Shown piece by piece: positions 22,114-29,803 of a stretch of 33,423 bases of DNA. The DNA is from an uncultured Acidimicrobiales bacterium (GTDB lineage Bacteria; Actinomycetota; Acidimicrobiia; Acidimicrobiales; SZUA-35): contig CALEWY010000103.1 in assembly GCA_937925335.1 (NCBI GenBank), forward strand, positions 1 through 33,423, written 5' to 3'. Below the pieces are notes generated by a model. That model did no database searches, was not told the origin of the DNA, and saw only the letters and a program-made list of their open reading frames with translations. Position 1 is the first letter of the stretch; every line of letters begins with the position of its first letter. A program made the translations under genes and the position numbers.

Positions 22114-23373
22114 TTAGGAACCAAGCGCGGTCGGGGCGACGATCGAGCCGTGCGGCAGTTCCTGGCCGTCGACTTCGACGATCGGGAAGAGCACCATTTC
22201 GCTTGAATCGAGGGTCTCCGCAGTGAACGAGACGCGATCGAGTGTGTCGTGATGGAAGCGCTGCGAGCTATCAGCAACACCGATCGCCCAGCCGGTCATG
22301 ACGGCACCCTCGGGCGCACATCCACTTGCCGCCAGATCGAAGTCGGCGATCCAACCTGCGCCGGCGTCAGCGACCATGTCGGCGGCGACGGCGCTGGTGC
22401 AACTCGTTTCGGCAATGGCGACGGGGATCACAACAGCGGTGACGGTGAGCGGATGTGAACCCTCGGCCGCACCGTGAACGGCACGAAGCTGTGCGACGTG
22501 GCGAAGATCTGCGGCGTGAATCGTTGCGGTGAGCGCCGTGTCGGCCTCTTCGAGTTCGATCATGAGAGGTGAGGCGTAAACGACGTTGCCGGCAGCGTCG
22601 AGGCCTTCGACGAACCATGTCTCCTGCGTTTGATCCACGTCGACACCGAGGGCGTGCCCCGCATCAGTCGAGGTCAGGCTGATCTCATAGCGTTCGCAGG
22701 TGAGGGCGACATCGACGGGTTCGGTCATTATCCCGGTATCGAGCCAACGGTTGGCAAAGACGACGACCTGTGTGTCGCACACGCCCGGCTCCGGGGTGTC
22801 GAGCTGGTTCGGCACACGTTCGATCGTGCAGTCGATTCGGTCGCATCGATCGACGGTGTTTGGTTCGGTGCTGGCGATGTCGCCGGCGAGCGGCTCGTCG
22901 ACCGGAGACTGTGAGAATACGGTGGCGCCCTGATTCACCTTGTTTTCCGTGGGCGCCGCCGGCTGGCCGAGTCGAGGCGCTTCGCCAGGTGTGATCTTCT
23001 CGAACAGATTCTCGGTCGGCTGGAAGGGCAGCGACTCTGGAACAGCGGGGGTTGTGTGTTTGAGCTGGGTCGAGCCCAACACCTCGACCTGGGCGTCATC
23101 CGAGCTCAGCGAACTCTGGCCGGGAACGAGGATCGCTGCGATGAGGGCAATCATGAGCGCCCCTCGAATCACGAAGTAGCGGTCGTACTGGCGAAACACC
23201 TTCCGAGTGGCGATCACGCCCCGGTGAAGCCCTGTGCCTCCACCCGCTGTGCCCCCAAGCCCTGTGCTCCCAAGCCCTGTGCCTGCGGCCTCGGCACCGC
23301 TGGACGCAGCACTGCCGAACACATCACTCTTGCGAGCACCGTGAAACGCATCTCTTTTCGACCCATCGCGCAT
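22114..23373 (-). CDS. Single-pass membrane protein with extracellular body
   Basis: 419 residues. The first 65 are cytoplasmic and Gly/Ala/Thr-rich, with a repeated five-residue unit (GTGLG, STGLG, GTAGG, GTGLH). A basic stretch (RKVFRQYDRY) then leads to a membrane helix, FVIRGALMIALIAAILVPGQ, about 67-86. The remaining 330 residues lie outside and are acidic, beta-rich and cysteine-bearing (RCDRIDCTIER, VALTCERYEI, ETSCTS, ASGCAPEG). No enzyme motif is seen. It is transcribed away from the secreted DUF4214 gene at 23635 across a 261-bp region containing two dyads, so the pair may be co-regulated. The start ATG (23373) directly follows a hairpin holding its AGGA ribosome site. Confidence 0.75.
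   Translation of the reverse strand: MRDGSKRDAFHGARKSDVFGSAASSGAEAAGTGLGSTGLGGTAGGGTGLHRGVIATRKVFRQYDRYFVIRGALMIALIAAILVPGQSSLSSDDAQVEVLGSTQLKHTTPAVPESLPFQPTENLFEKITPGEAPRLGQPAAPTENKVNQGATVFSQSPVDEPLAGDIASTEPNTVDRCDRIDCTIERVPNQLDTPEPGVCDTQVVVFANRWLDTGIMTEPVDVALTCERYEISLTSTDAGHALGVDVDQTQETWFVEGLDAAGNVVYASPLMIELEEADTALTATIHAADLRHVAQLRAVHGAAEGSHPLTVTAVVIPVAIAETSCTSAVAADMVADAGAGWIADFDLAASGCAPEGAVMTGWAIGVADSSQRFHHDTLDRVSFTAETLDSSEMVLFPIVEVDGQELPHGSIVAPTALGS
23227..23286. repeat. Tandem 15-bp repeat, four units
   Basis: Four 15-bp units, of which AAGCCCTGTGCTCCC is the central form; one unit (23242-23256) is diverged. They encode the five-residue repeat in the cytoplasmic tail of the membrane protein at 22114. 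Being a multiple of three, length changes would keep the frame. Confidence 0.8.
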
Positions 23374-23391
23374 GTGGTCCTATCGGACCAC
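23374..23391 (-). promoter_or_regulatory. Hairpin abutting a start codon
   Basis: GTGGTCC and GGACCAC pair perfectly around a four-base loop. The structure ends one base before the ATG of the gene at 22114 and contains the only AGGA-like ribosome site. It could therefore limit translation or serve as an operator. Confidence 0.6.
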
Positions 23392-23433
23392 GCGTCACGT
23401 CGATGAGCGTTCGAGATGCACCGCTCACAAGTG

Positions 23434-23490
23434 GGGTCGGAGTAGAGAGTCGCCAATTGGGGCTGAAATGACGTCGGGTTACTCCGACCC
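23434..23490. promoter_or_regulatory. 11-bp inverted repeat in a divergent intergenic region
   Basis: GGGTCGGAGTA (23434-23444) and TACTCCGACCC (23480-23490) are perfect inverted copies with 35 bp between. They lie about mid-way between the divergent genes at 22114 and 23635. The arm centres are about 46 bp apart, suited to a pair of dimer sites or a repression loop. No other feature is seen in 23392-23634. Confidence 0.6.
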
Positions 23491-23634
23491 ATGGCAAATC
23501 GGGTGCTGCCAGGAGAGATGAGCGGGGAATGCGTGGTAGCACCGCTTGGGGAGCGGGAACGTAGGCCTTGTGTACCCCTGGGTTAAGTGACTGCTCCTGT
23601 TGTGAGTCGCGGGGTGACCTGTCACGCTTTTGTC

Positions 23635-24465
23635 ATGCGGAGTTCCCAAAAACCTGTTCGTGTCCGACGACTGTGGGCCCTCTTGGTCCTCGTAACCGTG
23701 CAAGTGATGGCTCTTGTCACCACCGCACCTGCCGGAGCTGCGGTTCCCGGCCTCCAATTCACCCAGACCGGGTGTGAGGGCTACAGCGACTCGGTCGCTC
23801 GCCTGTATTCAGCCGGTCTCGGCCGTGCCACAGAGCAAGAAGGCTTCGAGTTCTGGATGAGCCAGTACACATCCGGCGCCCAGACCTTCCCGTCGATGGC
23901 CAACTTCTTCGTCAACAGCCCCGAGTTCCAGGGCAAGTACGGAGCACTCGACAACCTTGGCTTCGTCAACCAGATCTACTTGAACGTCCTCGGGCGTGCT
24001 GGTGAAGCCGAAGGCGTCAACTTCTGGACGGGTCAGCTCGATGCCGGGGTGACCCGAGCCTCCATCTTGATGCGATTCGCAGAGTCGCCCGAGAACGTTG
24101 CTCGCACCGGAACCGTTGAGCCGACCCTCGGCTTCTTCAATAACGGCCTTTCCGCTCCCTGGACGTGTGATGGCCTCCCGGCCCTCCCGGCCAGCGCCTG
24201 CACGATCACGGCAAACACCGGATCGACGATCACCGTCGACATCCGTCTGTCGAACGTCGACACGAACGTGACCATCTACCCGACCATCGAGATTCTCGGT
24301 CAGGACGGTGACGAGATCGTGAACCGTGAGCAGGTCACCATGAACCCAATCCCTCCTCGAGAAACACTGGTCCAGACCTACACGCTCAACTTCACCGCAA
24401 CTGCCCAGGCTGACGAAGCCACCCGCCGTTGTTCCTTCGTGACGAAGAGCCTCATCCAGTCGTGA
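23635..24465 (+). CDS. Secreted DUF4214-domain protein
   Basis: 276 residues from the ATG at 23635; a frame-open GTG or ATG at 23587 would put 16 extra residues before the signal. A basic n-region (SSQKPVRVRR) and hydrophobic core (LWALLVLVTVQVMALVTTAP) with a site near AGAA indicate export. Two DUF4214 repeats follow: VARLYSAGLGRATEQEGFEF, then NQIYLNVLGRAGEAEGVNFW with the repeated L-G-R-x-x-E-x-E-G-x-x-FW pattern, each followed by a helix with S-PE (NSPEFQ, ESPENV). The last 90 residues are a beta-rich domain with a Cys pair (SACTITANTG and RRCSFVTKSL). DUF4214 often occurs in S-layer-associated and other extracellular proteins; function unknown. Confidence 0.85.
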   Translation: MRSSQKPVRVRRLWALLVLVTVQVMALVTTAPAGAAVPGLQFTQTGCEGYSDSVARLYSAGLGRATEQEGFEFWMSQYTSGAQTFPSMANFFVNSPEFQGKYGALDNLGFVNQIYLNVLGRAGEAEGVNFWTGQLDAGVTRASILMRFAESPENVARTGTVEPTLGFFNNGLSAPWTCDGLPALPASACTITANTGSTITVDIRLSNVDTNVTIYPTIEILGQDGDEIVNREQVTMNPIPPRETLVQTYTLNFTATAQADEATRRCSFVTKSLIQS

Positions 24466-24545
24466 TCGGGGGCCTGCACCCCGCCTCACCGTTCCATTTG
24501 CGAACGTTGACGGTCGGGGCGTAGCCACAATCGAAAACGCCGATC

Positions 24546-24574
24546 GCAGCCCGTTGCCTTGTGCAGCGGGCTGC
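24546..24574 (+). terminator. 12-bp stem-loop after the DUF4214 gene
   Basis: GCAGCCCGTTGC pairs along its full length with GCAGCGGGCTGC, with one U-G pair, around the loop CTTGT. It lies 81 bp after the stop. There is no U-run, as is common in actinobacteria. It may be a terminator or part of the following gene's leader. Confidence 0.6.
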
Positions 24575-24615
24575 GTCGCGTGTTGGGCGGCTTCAGAGGC
24601 GGCCGCGGGAGGTTC

Positions 24616-24643
24616 CCGAGTTCGTGATGTTCTCGAAACTCGG
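24616..24643 (+). promoter_or_regulatory. Stem-loop upstream of rtcB
   Basis: CCGAGTT pairs with AACTCGG, with an inner CG/CG step after a one-base bulge. It is 65 bp before the rtcB start and could be part of its leader. Nothing else is seen between 24575 and 24693. Confidence 0.4.
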
Positions 24644-24707
24644 TTGAGGTTTGGCGCCAGACCCTTCATGCTCAGCGTCCCCAATCTTCAGCCGAAGGGA
24701 GGCTGTT

Positions 24708-25913
24708 ATGCCAGCACACATCACCGACAACGTTTTGAGTTGGGCCACCGAGCTCGACGACAACACCGTGGCTCAGGCCGAACGGACCGCCGAGTTGCCC
24801 TTCGTGGAGCGGCCCCTTGCGCTGATGCCAGATGCCCACCTCGGCTACGGGGCGACGGTCGGCTCGGTCATCGCGACCGGCGGAGCGATCATTCCGTCCG
24901 CGGTTGGTGTCGACATCGGTTGTGGCATGGCGGCCGCCCCGCTCGGCATCACGTCTTCGGCGTTGCCCGACGATCTTGGTGCGCTCCATTCGAGCATTGC
25001 TCGAGGTGTGCCGTCTGGAGTCCCGAATCGCAAGCAGCGGGGAACCGGCTCGCATCGAGACGCCCAGGACACGCCTGCGCTGAATGCTCTGATGGAGCGC
25101 GCACCGGAACTTGCACGGAACGAATCGGGCCGAGTCGCCCGGCAGTTCGCAACGCTCGGTTCCGGCAACCACTTCGTCGAGATCTGCCTCGATGAGATTG
25201 ACGAGGTGTGGGTCGTTCTGCACTCGGGCTCTCGTGGCATCGGAAACAAGCTCGCGAACGAGCACATCGATGCCGCCAAGGGATTGATGAAGCGCTGGTT
25301 CATCGAGCTGTCCGATCCGGATCTCGCGTATCTGGTTGAGGGAACGGCCGAGTTCGACGCCTACATCGACGCGATGTTGTGGGCGCAGGACTACGCGGCG
25401 GCGAACCGAAACGCAATGCTCGAAACCGTTCTCCGGAGTGTGTTCCACGCAATCGGGCATGACGTGAGCGATGGGGTTCCCGATGGTCTCGTGGACCACG
25501 ACCGAATCGTCAACTGTCACCACAACTACACCGAGCGTGAGCAGCACCACGGCAAGAGCCTTTGGGTGACCCGAAAGGGTGCCATTCGTGCTCGGACGGG
25601 TGACTTTGGGGTGATCCCCGGATCGATGGCGACCGGTTCGTTCATCGTTGAAGGGGTCGGTAACCCATCGTCGTACAACTCAGCGAGCCATGGCGCTGGC
25701 CGAACGTTGAGTCGGTCGAAGGCCCGCAAGACGCTGACGGCGGAGTCGCTCGACGAGCGCATGGAAGGTATTGCCTGGAACGGCGATGCCGAGGCATTGC
25801 TCGACGAGCACCCCGAGGCATACAAGGACATCGAATCGGTGATGGACGCACAGTCCGACCTGGTCGACATCCGTCATCGGCTGACCACGATCCTGAACTA
25901 TAAGGGCTCGTAA
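24708..25913 (+). CDS. rtcB: RNA ligase RtcB
   Basis: 401 residues. It joins RNA 2',3'-cyclic phosphate or 3'-phosphate ends to 5'-OH ends using GTP and Mn2+. The active-site motifs are present: MPDAHLGYGATVGSVIAT, AVGVDIGCGMAA (metal ligands Asp69 and Cys72), GSGNHFVEICLDE, VLHSGSRGIGNKLAN, IVNCHHNYTERE, and SASHGAGRTLSRSKARK, whose His is the guanylylated nucleophile position in the family. The ATG at 24708 has GAAGGGAGG five bases upstream; an upstream extension of the frame is not coding. The length is that of the short bacterial form. No archease, RtcA or RtcR-type regulator is adjacent, so the repair partner must be elsewhere. A perfect stem-loop follows the gene. Confidence 0.95.
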   Translation: MPAHITDNVLSWATELDDNTVAQAERTAELPFVERPLALMPDAHLGYGATVGSVIATGGAIIPSAVGVDIGCGMAAAPLGITSSALPDDLGALHSSIARGVPSGVPNRKQRGTGSHRDAQDTPALNALMERAPELARNESGRVARQFATLGSGNHFVEICLDEIDEVWVVLHSGSRGIGNKLANEHIDAAKGLMKRWFIELSDPDLAYLVEGTAEFDAYIDAMLWAQDYAAANRNAMLETVLRSVFHAIGHDVSDGVPDGLVDHDRIVNCHHNYTEREQHHGKSLWVTRKGAIRARTGDFGVIPGSMATGSFIVEGVGNPSSYNSASHGAGRTLSRSKARKTLTAESLDERMEGIAWNGDAEALLDEHPEAYKDIESVMDAQSDLVDIRHRLTTILNYKGS

Positions 25914-25953
25914 TCCGAATCTCGGATGGGGTTCTGCGCTCTGACTTCCTAGT

Positions 25954-25981
25954 CCGGACGGCTCATACCTGAGCCGTCCGG
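25954..25981 (+). terminator. Perfect 12-bp terminator-like hairpin
   Basis: CCGGACGGCTCA and TGAGCCGTCCGG pair without a mismatch around TACC, 40 bp after the rtcB stop. There is no U-tail. As a very GC-rich stem between two rightward genes it is the best terminator candidate in the window. A smaller stem (ATCCGA/TCGGAT) lies just before it. Confidence 0.8.
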
Positions 25982-26040
25982 GCCGATGGGATCCGATGTC
26001 CTTCAGTGAAGTGTCGGTGAGTGAGATGTTCTTCGGTGAG

Positions 26041-26805
26041 ATGCCGCGGCGTTCGTCGCGGCTGCCGGGAGCGATGCGTCGCGTGGCGCTTATCCTCTCC
26101 CTGGCGCTCGTCGCCGCCAGCTGTGGTGGTTCGGATTCAGCAATCCCGGACGCAGATTCGGACGGAACGCCCCGGACGATCCCGCTCGCCCCGCCGGCTC
26201 CCGAAACCGAGCCGATCATCACGACAACGACGCTTCCTCCAACGACGACATCCTTGCCCGAGGAAGAGCCTGAAGAGGAAGAGGACGAGGCTGAAGAGGA
26301 AGAAACCTCGACAGCCACCACCGCCCGTCCGCGAACGACCGTGCCTCCTGCAACGGCTCCGCAGACCACGACGACGATCCCAACGACCGATCCCGAGACG
26401 GGCGAAACCATCGTCCCGAGCTCGACGCAGCCGACTGCCTTCGAACGGCCACGAGATCGCGGCACCATCGAGTGGGAGGACCCGCAGAAGGACGACATCT
26501 TCGGACAGGGTTGCACCCCTCGAAGTGAGACGTCGCTGGCGAGTGGCGATTGGGCCGGCTACGTCTCGAACATCACCGAGCTGACGCTCGTCTTCGATGT
26601 TGTTTGCCTCACGTTCGTCGACGGCTCCTACATCGTGAACGATGAGGTGCAAGCACTCGAGCTTCCCGTTTCGAGCAACATCCGAGCCCTGCTCGGTGAA
26701 GACGAAGTCACGCTGAGCGAGTTCGCATCCTCGACGACAAACAGCGTTGTCTTCATCCGAGTGCGAGACGGTGTCGTCACGCTGCTCGTTCAGCAGCAGC
26801 TCTAA
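26041..26805 (+). CDS. Lipoprotein with Thr/Glu-rich linker
   Basis: About 254 residues from the ATG at 26041. ATG 26074, just before MRRVALILSLALVAASC, and ATG 25996 are the other candidates, and none has a clear ribosome site. The signal peptide ends in the lipobox LVAASC, so the Cys would be lipid-modified and the protein held on the outer face of the membrane. A long low-complexity linker follows (ITTTTLPPTTTS, an acidic run of EEEPEEEEDEAEEEE, then ATTARPRTTV). The C-terminal 110 residues form a compact globular part (GCTPRSETSLASGDWAGYVS, then LTLVFDVVCLTFVDGSYIVN) with two cysteines. I recognise no enzyme or binding motif. The architecture is common in Acidimicrobiia-like envelopes. 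Confidence 0.72.
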   Translation: MPRRSSRLPGAMRRVALILSLALVAASCGGSDSAIPDADSDGTPRTIPLAPPAPETEPIITTTTLPPTTTSLPEEEPEEEEDEAEEEETSTATTARPRTTVPPATAPQTTTTIPTTDPETGETIVPSSTQPTAFERPRDRGTIEWEDPQKDDIFGQGCTPRSETSLASGDWAGYVSNITELTLVFDVVCLTFVDGSYIVNDEVQALELPVSSNIRALLGEDEVTLSEFASSTTNSVVFIRVRDGVVTLLVQQQL

Positions 26806-26839
26806 CTACTCCGTAGAAGAATGCCGCCTCCAGGGGCGA

Positions 26840-27892
26840 TCAGCGCTCGACAGCTCGGTACGGGTCGTAGGGATCGTCGCTGATCAGCTGCAGTTCGGCG
26901 TCGACGCCAACGCCGAGTCGGCGAGCATGCTCGAGTGCGAACTCGGCTGCAACCATGTCCTCGAGGGCCCAGCCGGTTGAATCAAACACGGTCAACTCGT
27001 CTCGGTGCTGCATCGCCGCGTCAAGATCTGCACACATCGCGGCGAGGTCTGCTGCGAGATCGTCGACGGTCAGACGTTGCGCTTCACCTTCGATGAGGCA
27101 CTGGTCGATTACGTCAGGCACCACGACGGCTCGTCGAGCGAGAGTGTCTGGCAGTTCCATCTTCCCTGGGAAGTCAGCGCCAACAGCGTTGATGTGCAAA
27201 GCCGCTTTGTGATCGCCGTCGGCGAAGACTGAGTCGGCACCGGGATCGACGGACGTCACCGTGCACAGCACATCAGCACTGGCGATCAGCCTCGGCAGGT
27301 CATCGGCGGCGACCACTTCGACGGAAGCTGCATCGCTGAGGCTCGCCGGCAATCGGTCGGCCAGCGAGGCCGCCACGTCTGGGTTGGCGTCGTAAGCCAA
27401 GACTCGGCTGAACGAGCGAACCCGCGAGATTGCGTGCAGCTGCGTGACGGCTTGGGCGCCACAGCCGATGACCGAGACGACGTCGATGTGGTCAGGGGCG
27501 AAGAGGTCGGTGGCGACCGCAGAAGCTGCGCCTGTTCGAACGGCGGTGAGGAAGGTCGAATCGGTCAACGCCACAAGCTCGCCGGTGGTGGTGTCGTGTA
27601 GCGACGTCGTTGCCAAAACGCTGGGGAGTGCGCGGTTGGTCGGATTGCCTGGGTGGTAACCGACGGTCTTGATCGAAACCATCTGCTCGCACTGCATCGT
27701 TGGCATCCACTCGATGAGACCAAGCTCGGGCTTTTGATACGCGAAGCCCGTGCGCTGGATCGTCTCGGTTTGCTTCGGGTCGTGAGAAGCGAAGCGGGTT
27801 CGAAGCCGTTCGATCATCTCGTCCATGACAGAGTCGACACCGAGGTCAGCCACAATGGCGCGCAGGGCAGCGGTATCGAGAATCGTGGTCAT
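26840..27892 (-). CDS. Ornithine cyclodeaminase/mu-crystallin family enzyme
   Basis: 350 residues from the ATG at 27892. The substrate domain has SIKTVGYHPGNPTNRALPSV and TGELVALTDSTFLTAVRTGA, containing the family's Lys and Arg contacts. The NAD(P)-binding domain has VSVIGCGAQAVTQLHAISRV and then FSRVLAYDANPDVAASLADR. DVLCTVTSVDP and INAVGADFPGKMELPDTLAR complete the pattern. Members deaminate ornithine to proline or reduce imines and ketimines (alanine dehydrogenase, mu-crystallin). Which reaction occurs here is unclear. The frame is open further upstream into the preceding gene, but family similarity begins at this ATG. It follows the NHLRC2-like gene by 31 bp in the same direction. Confidence 0.88.
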   Translation of the reverse strand: MTTILDTAALRAIVADLGVDSVMDEMIERLRTRFASHDPKQTETIQRTGFAYQKPELGLIEWMPTMQCEQMVSIKTVGYHPGNPTNRALPSVLATTSLHDTTTGELVALTDSTFLTAVRTGAASAVATDLFAPDHIDVVSVIGCGAQAVTQLHAISRVRSFSRVLAYDANPDVAASLADRLPASLSDAASVEVVAADDLPRLIASADVLCTVTSVDPGADSVFADGDHKAALHINAVGADFPGKMELPDTLARRAVVVPDVIDQCLIEGEAQRLTVDDLAADLAAMCADLDAAMQHRDELTVFDSTGWALEDMVAAEFALEHARRLGVGVDAELQLISDDPYDPYRAVER

Positions 27893-27923
27893 GTTCGGTT
27901 GTCTCCTGCCCGCCAAGGCATGT

Positions 27924-29729
27924 TCAGGATGGGTTTGCGCTTCGCTTCTTGTTCGTCTCAACCGACGAGTCGGATGCGCGAATCTCAACGCTACGACGCT
28001 CGACTGCCCGCTGGCCATCGTCAGAACCACTCACCATGATGACGAGCGTTCCGATCCCAGGCTTCTTGGCGACAACACTCACGGGATCATCCGCAGAGGT
28101 TCGGGTAACGGTGGCCGGCGCTTCGATCAGTGAGGATGGTTCGGCGGTCACCATGATGCGCCATGGGCCTGACCCGAGAGCAGGAAACCCAACAGCCATG
28201 CTGGATTCGCTAGTTCCAACGATGGTCCGTGACGCGGTCTCGATCTCAACGACTGGCACGCTCTGAAGCTCAACGTCCGGTACATCGCCGCCGAACAGGG
28301 AGAAGTCCTCGTCGCTTGACGGGCTGCCGAAGTCGAACACCGTCACCCGGGGGACAAGCCCGATCATCTCGACGGGTGTAGCCCGTTTGGCCCCCCGCTC
28401 GACCGCGATCAAGCGGTGATTGAAGGTGTCGGCGACCACGACCAGATCGCCGTCGGGAGACGCGAGGTCGTTAGGGGAAGCCATTGCCTCGAGGCCGAAG
28501 GTGGTGACCTTACGACCGTGAACGGAACGAAGTCGTCCCGATCCCTGCTCGATCACCATGAGCGATCCATCGGTCAGTGAGACGAGCCCTGATGGCCGGT
28601 CGAACAAGGCTCGGTGAAGCGGTCCGTCGACAAGGCCGACGTCGCCGGAGTGCGACGAACTCGTCAACACCTTGGACGCGTTGGTGAGCAATCGGAGTCG
28701 CGAGCTCGAGAGTTCGCAGAATGCCAGACCTGCGTCGGTGGCTGCGACCGCGACCGGTTGGCTGAGTTCTGCTCGCCGTGCTCGCCCGTCTCGTGATCCG
28801 CTCACACCGGAGCCGGCGATGCGGCCGGCGGTCTGTGTGTCGAGACCTGCGTCGACGACTCGGATGAGTCGATCTGCGCCAGCATCGGCGATGACGAGGC
28901 TGCCGTCCCGATCGATGGTCAACCCAACGGGGCGCTTCAAGGGTGTGTCGAGATCCGTGAGATCGAGCGGCCAGATCGCGGGCTCAAATCCGGTTGAAAC
29001 GAGCATCACTCGACCGTTGACGGGTTCGGAGACGGCCAGTGTGTTGGCGTCGAGAGCGACGACTCGTGCCGGTCGATCGAACCCATCGATGGTCGTCTGG
29101 ACGTTGAGCGTCGGGTTGGCGCCAGCCTCGAACGATCCGATGATCACTCTGTTGTTTCCGCTGTCGACGACGGCAAGCGTTGTGGAATCGAGCTCGGTGA
29201 CACCGGTTGGGTAGCGAAGCGTGTGGTCGGCGGCGATCGAGGGTGTTTCAGGAATCGGTAACGGGCGTGGAACCCGACCCTTCTTCGCCTGCGCGTTGCG
29301 AGCGTTCGCTCGTGCGGTGTCGATGGCCTCGGTGATGACCTCGTCGGGGGCGCCGGCCAGTGAGCCGATCACTCGACCGTCGTGGTCGATCAGCATGATC
29401 GATGGCCAACCCGGCGGGTCGTAGAGACCCCATGTTGTGAGCGTCGGGTCATGGACGACAGGAACACGCAAGCGCAGCTGCTCGACGTGGGTCCGGACGG
29501 TCGCTTCGTCGGTTTGGTCCGCAAAGCGAGGGGAATGAACCGCAATCACTGCGAGGCCCGGCCCAGCGCTCCGCTGGTGATCTTCGAGCATTGCGAGCAA
29601 GCGGGCCGACGATTCACACTGGATGCTCCAAAACACCACGGCCGTGACGCGGCCGTAGAAGATGTCTCGGTGCAGCGGAGGCGTGTTCAACCACGCCGAC
29701 CCGGTGATGGTCGGTGCCGTGAGGCGCAT
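27924..29729 (-). CDS. NHLRC2-like protein: thioredoxin fold plus NHL propeller
   Basis: 601 residues. About 1-140 is a TlpA/ResA-like thioredoxin domain: GRVTAVVFWSIQCESSARLL, then LAVIAVHSPRFADQTDEATV and PPGWPSIMLIDHDGRVIGSL with the cis-Pro. The active-site pair is not CxxC: it reads CESS, and the normal FWT-x-CC-x-NC is absent. About 165-470 are NHL propeller blades (RYPTGVTELDSTTLAVVDSG, RPVGLTIDRDGSLVIADAGA, SPNDLASPDGDLVVVADTFN). The remainder is a beta-sandwich end. Human NHLRC2 has the same order. I see no signal peptide, so it is probably cytosolic. It is followed by the OCD gene and diverges from the acyl-CoA ligase gene. Confidence 0.85.
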   Translation of the reverse strand: MRLTAPTITGSAWLNTPPLHRDIFYGRVTAVVFWSIQCESSARLLAMLEDHQRSAGPGLAVIAVHSPRFADQTDEATVRTHVEQLRLRVPVVHDPTLTTWGLYDPPGWPSIMLIDHDGRVIGSLAGAPDEVITEAIDTARANARNAQAKKGRVPRPLPIPETPSIAADHTLRYPTGVTELDSTTLAVVDSGNNRVIIGSFEAGANPTLNVQTTIDGFDRPARVVALDANTLAVSEPVNGRVMLVSTGFEPAIWPLDLTDLDTPLKRPVGLTIDRDGSLVIADAGADRLIRVVDAGLDTQTAGRIAGSGVSGSRDGRARRAELSQPVAVAATDAGLAFCELSSSRLRLLTNASKVLTSSSHSGDVGLVDGPLHRALFDRPSGLVSLTDGSLMVIEQGSGRLRSVHGRKVTTFGLEAMASPNDLASPDGDLVVVADTFNHRLIAVERGAKRATPVEMIGLVPRVTVFDFGSPSSDEDFSLFGGDVPDVELQSVPVVEIETASRTIVGTSESSMAVGFPALGSGPWRIMVTAEPSSLIEAPATVTRTSADDPVSVVAKKPGIGTLVIMVSGSDDGQRAVERRSVEIRASDSSVETNKKRSANPS

Positions 29730-29803
29730 ACAGCTCCTGTCGGCCCGCTCGCCCTCCGGATGAGTGGGGACTACGTTTCTCTTCCGAGCGAGCGATCGCT
29801 CAG

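Noticed and set aside
24672..25550. A 292-codon minus-strand frame opposite rtcB
   Set aside because: RtcB is certain on the plus strand; the antisense product has no family features.
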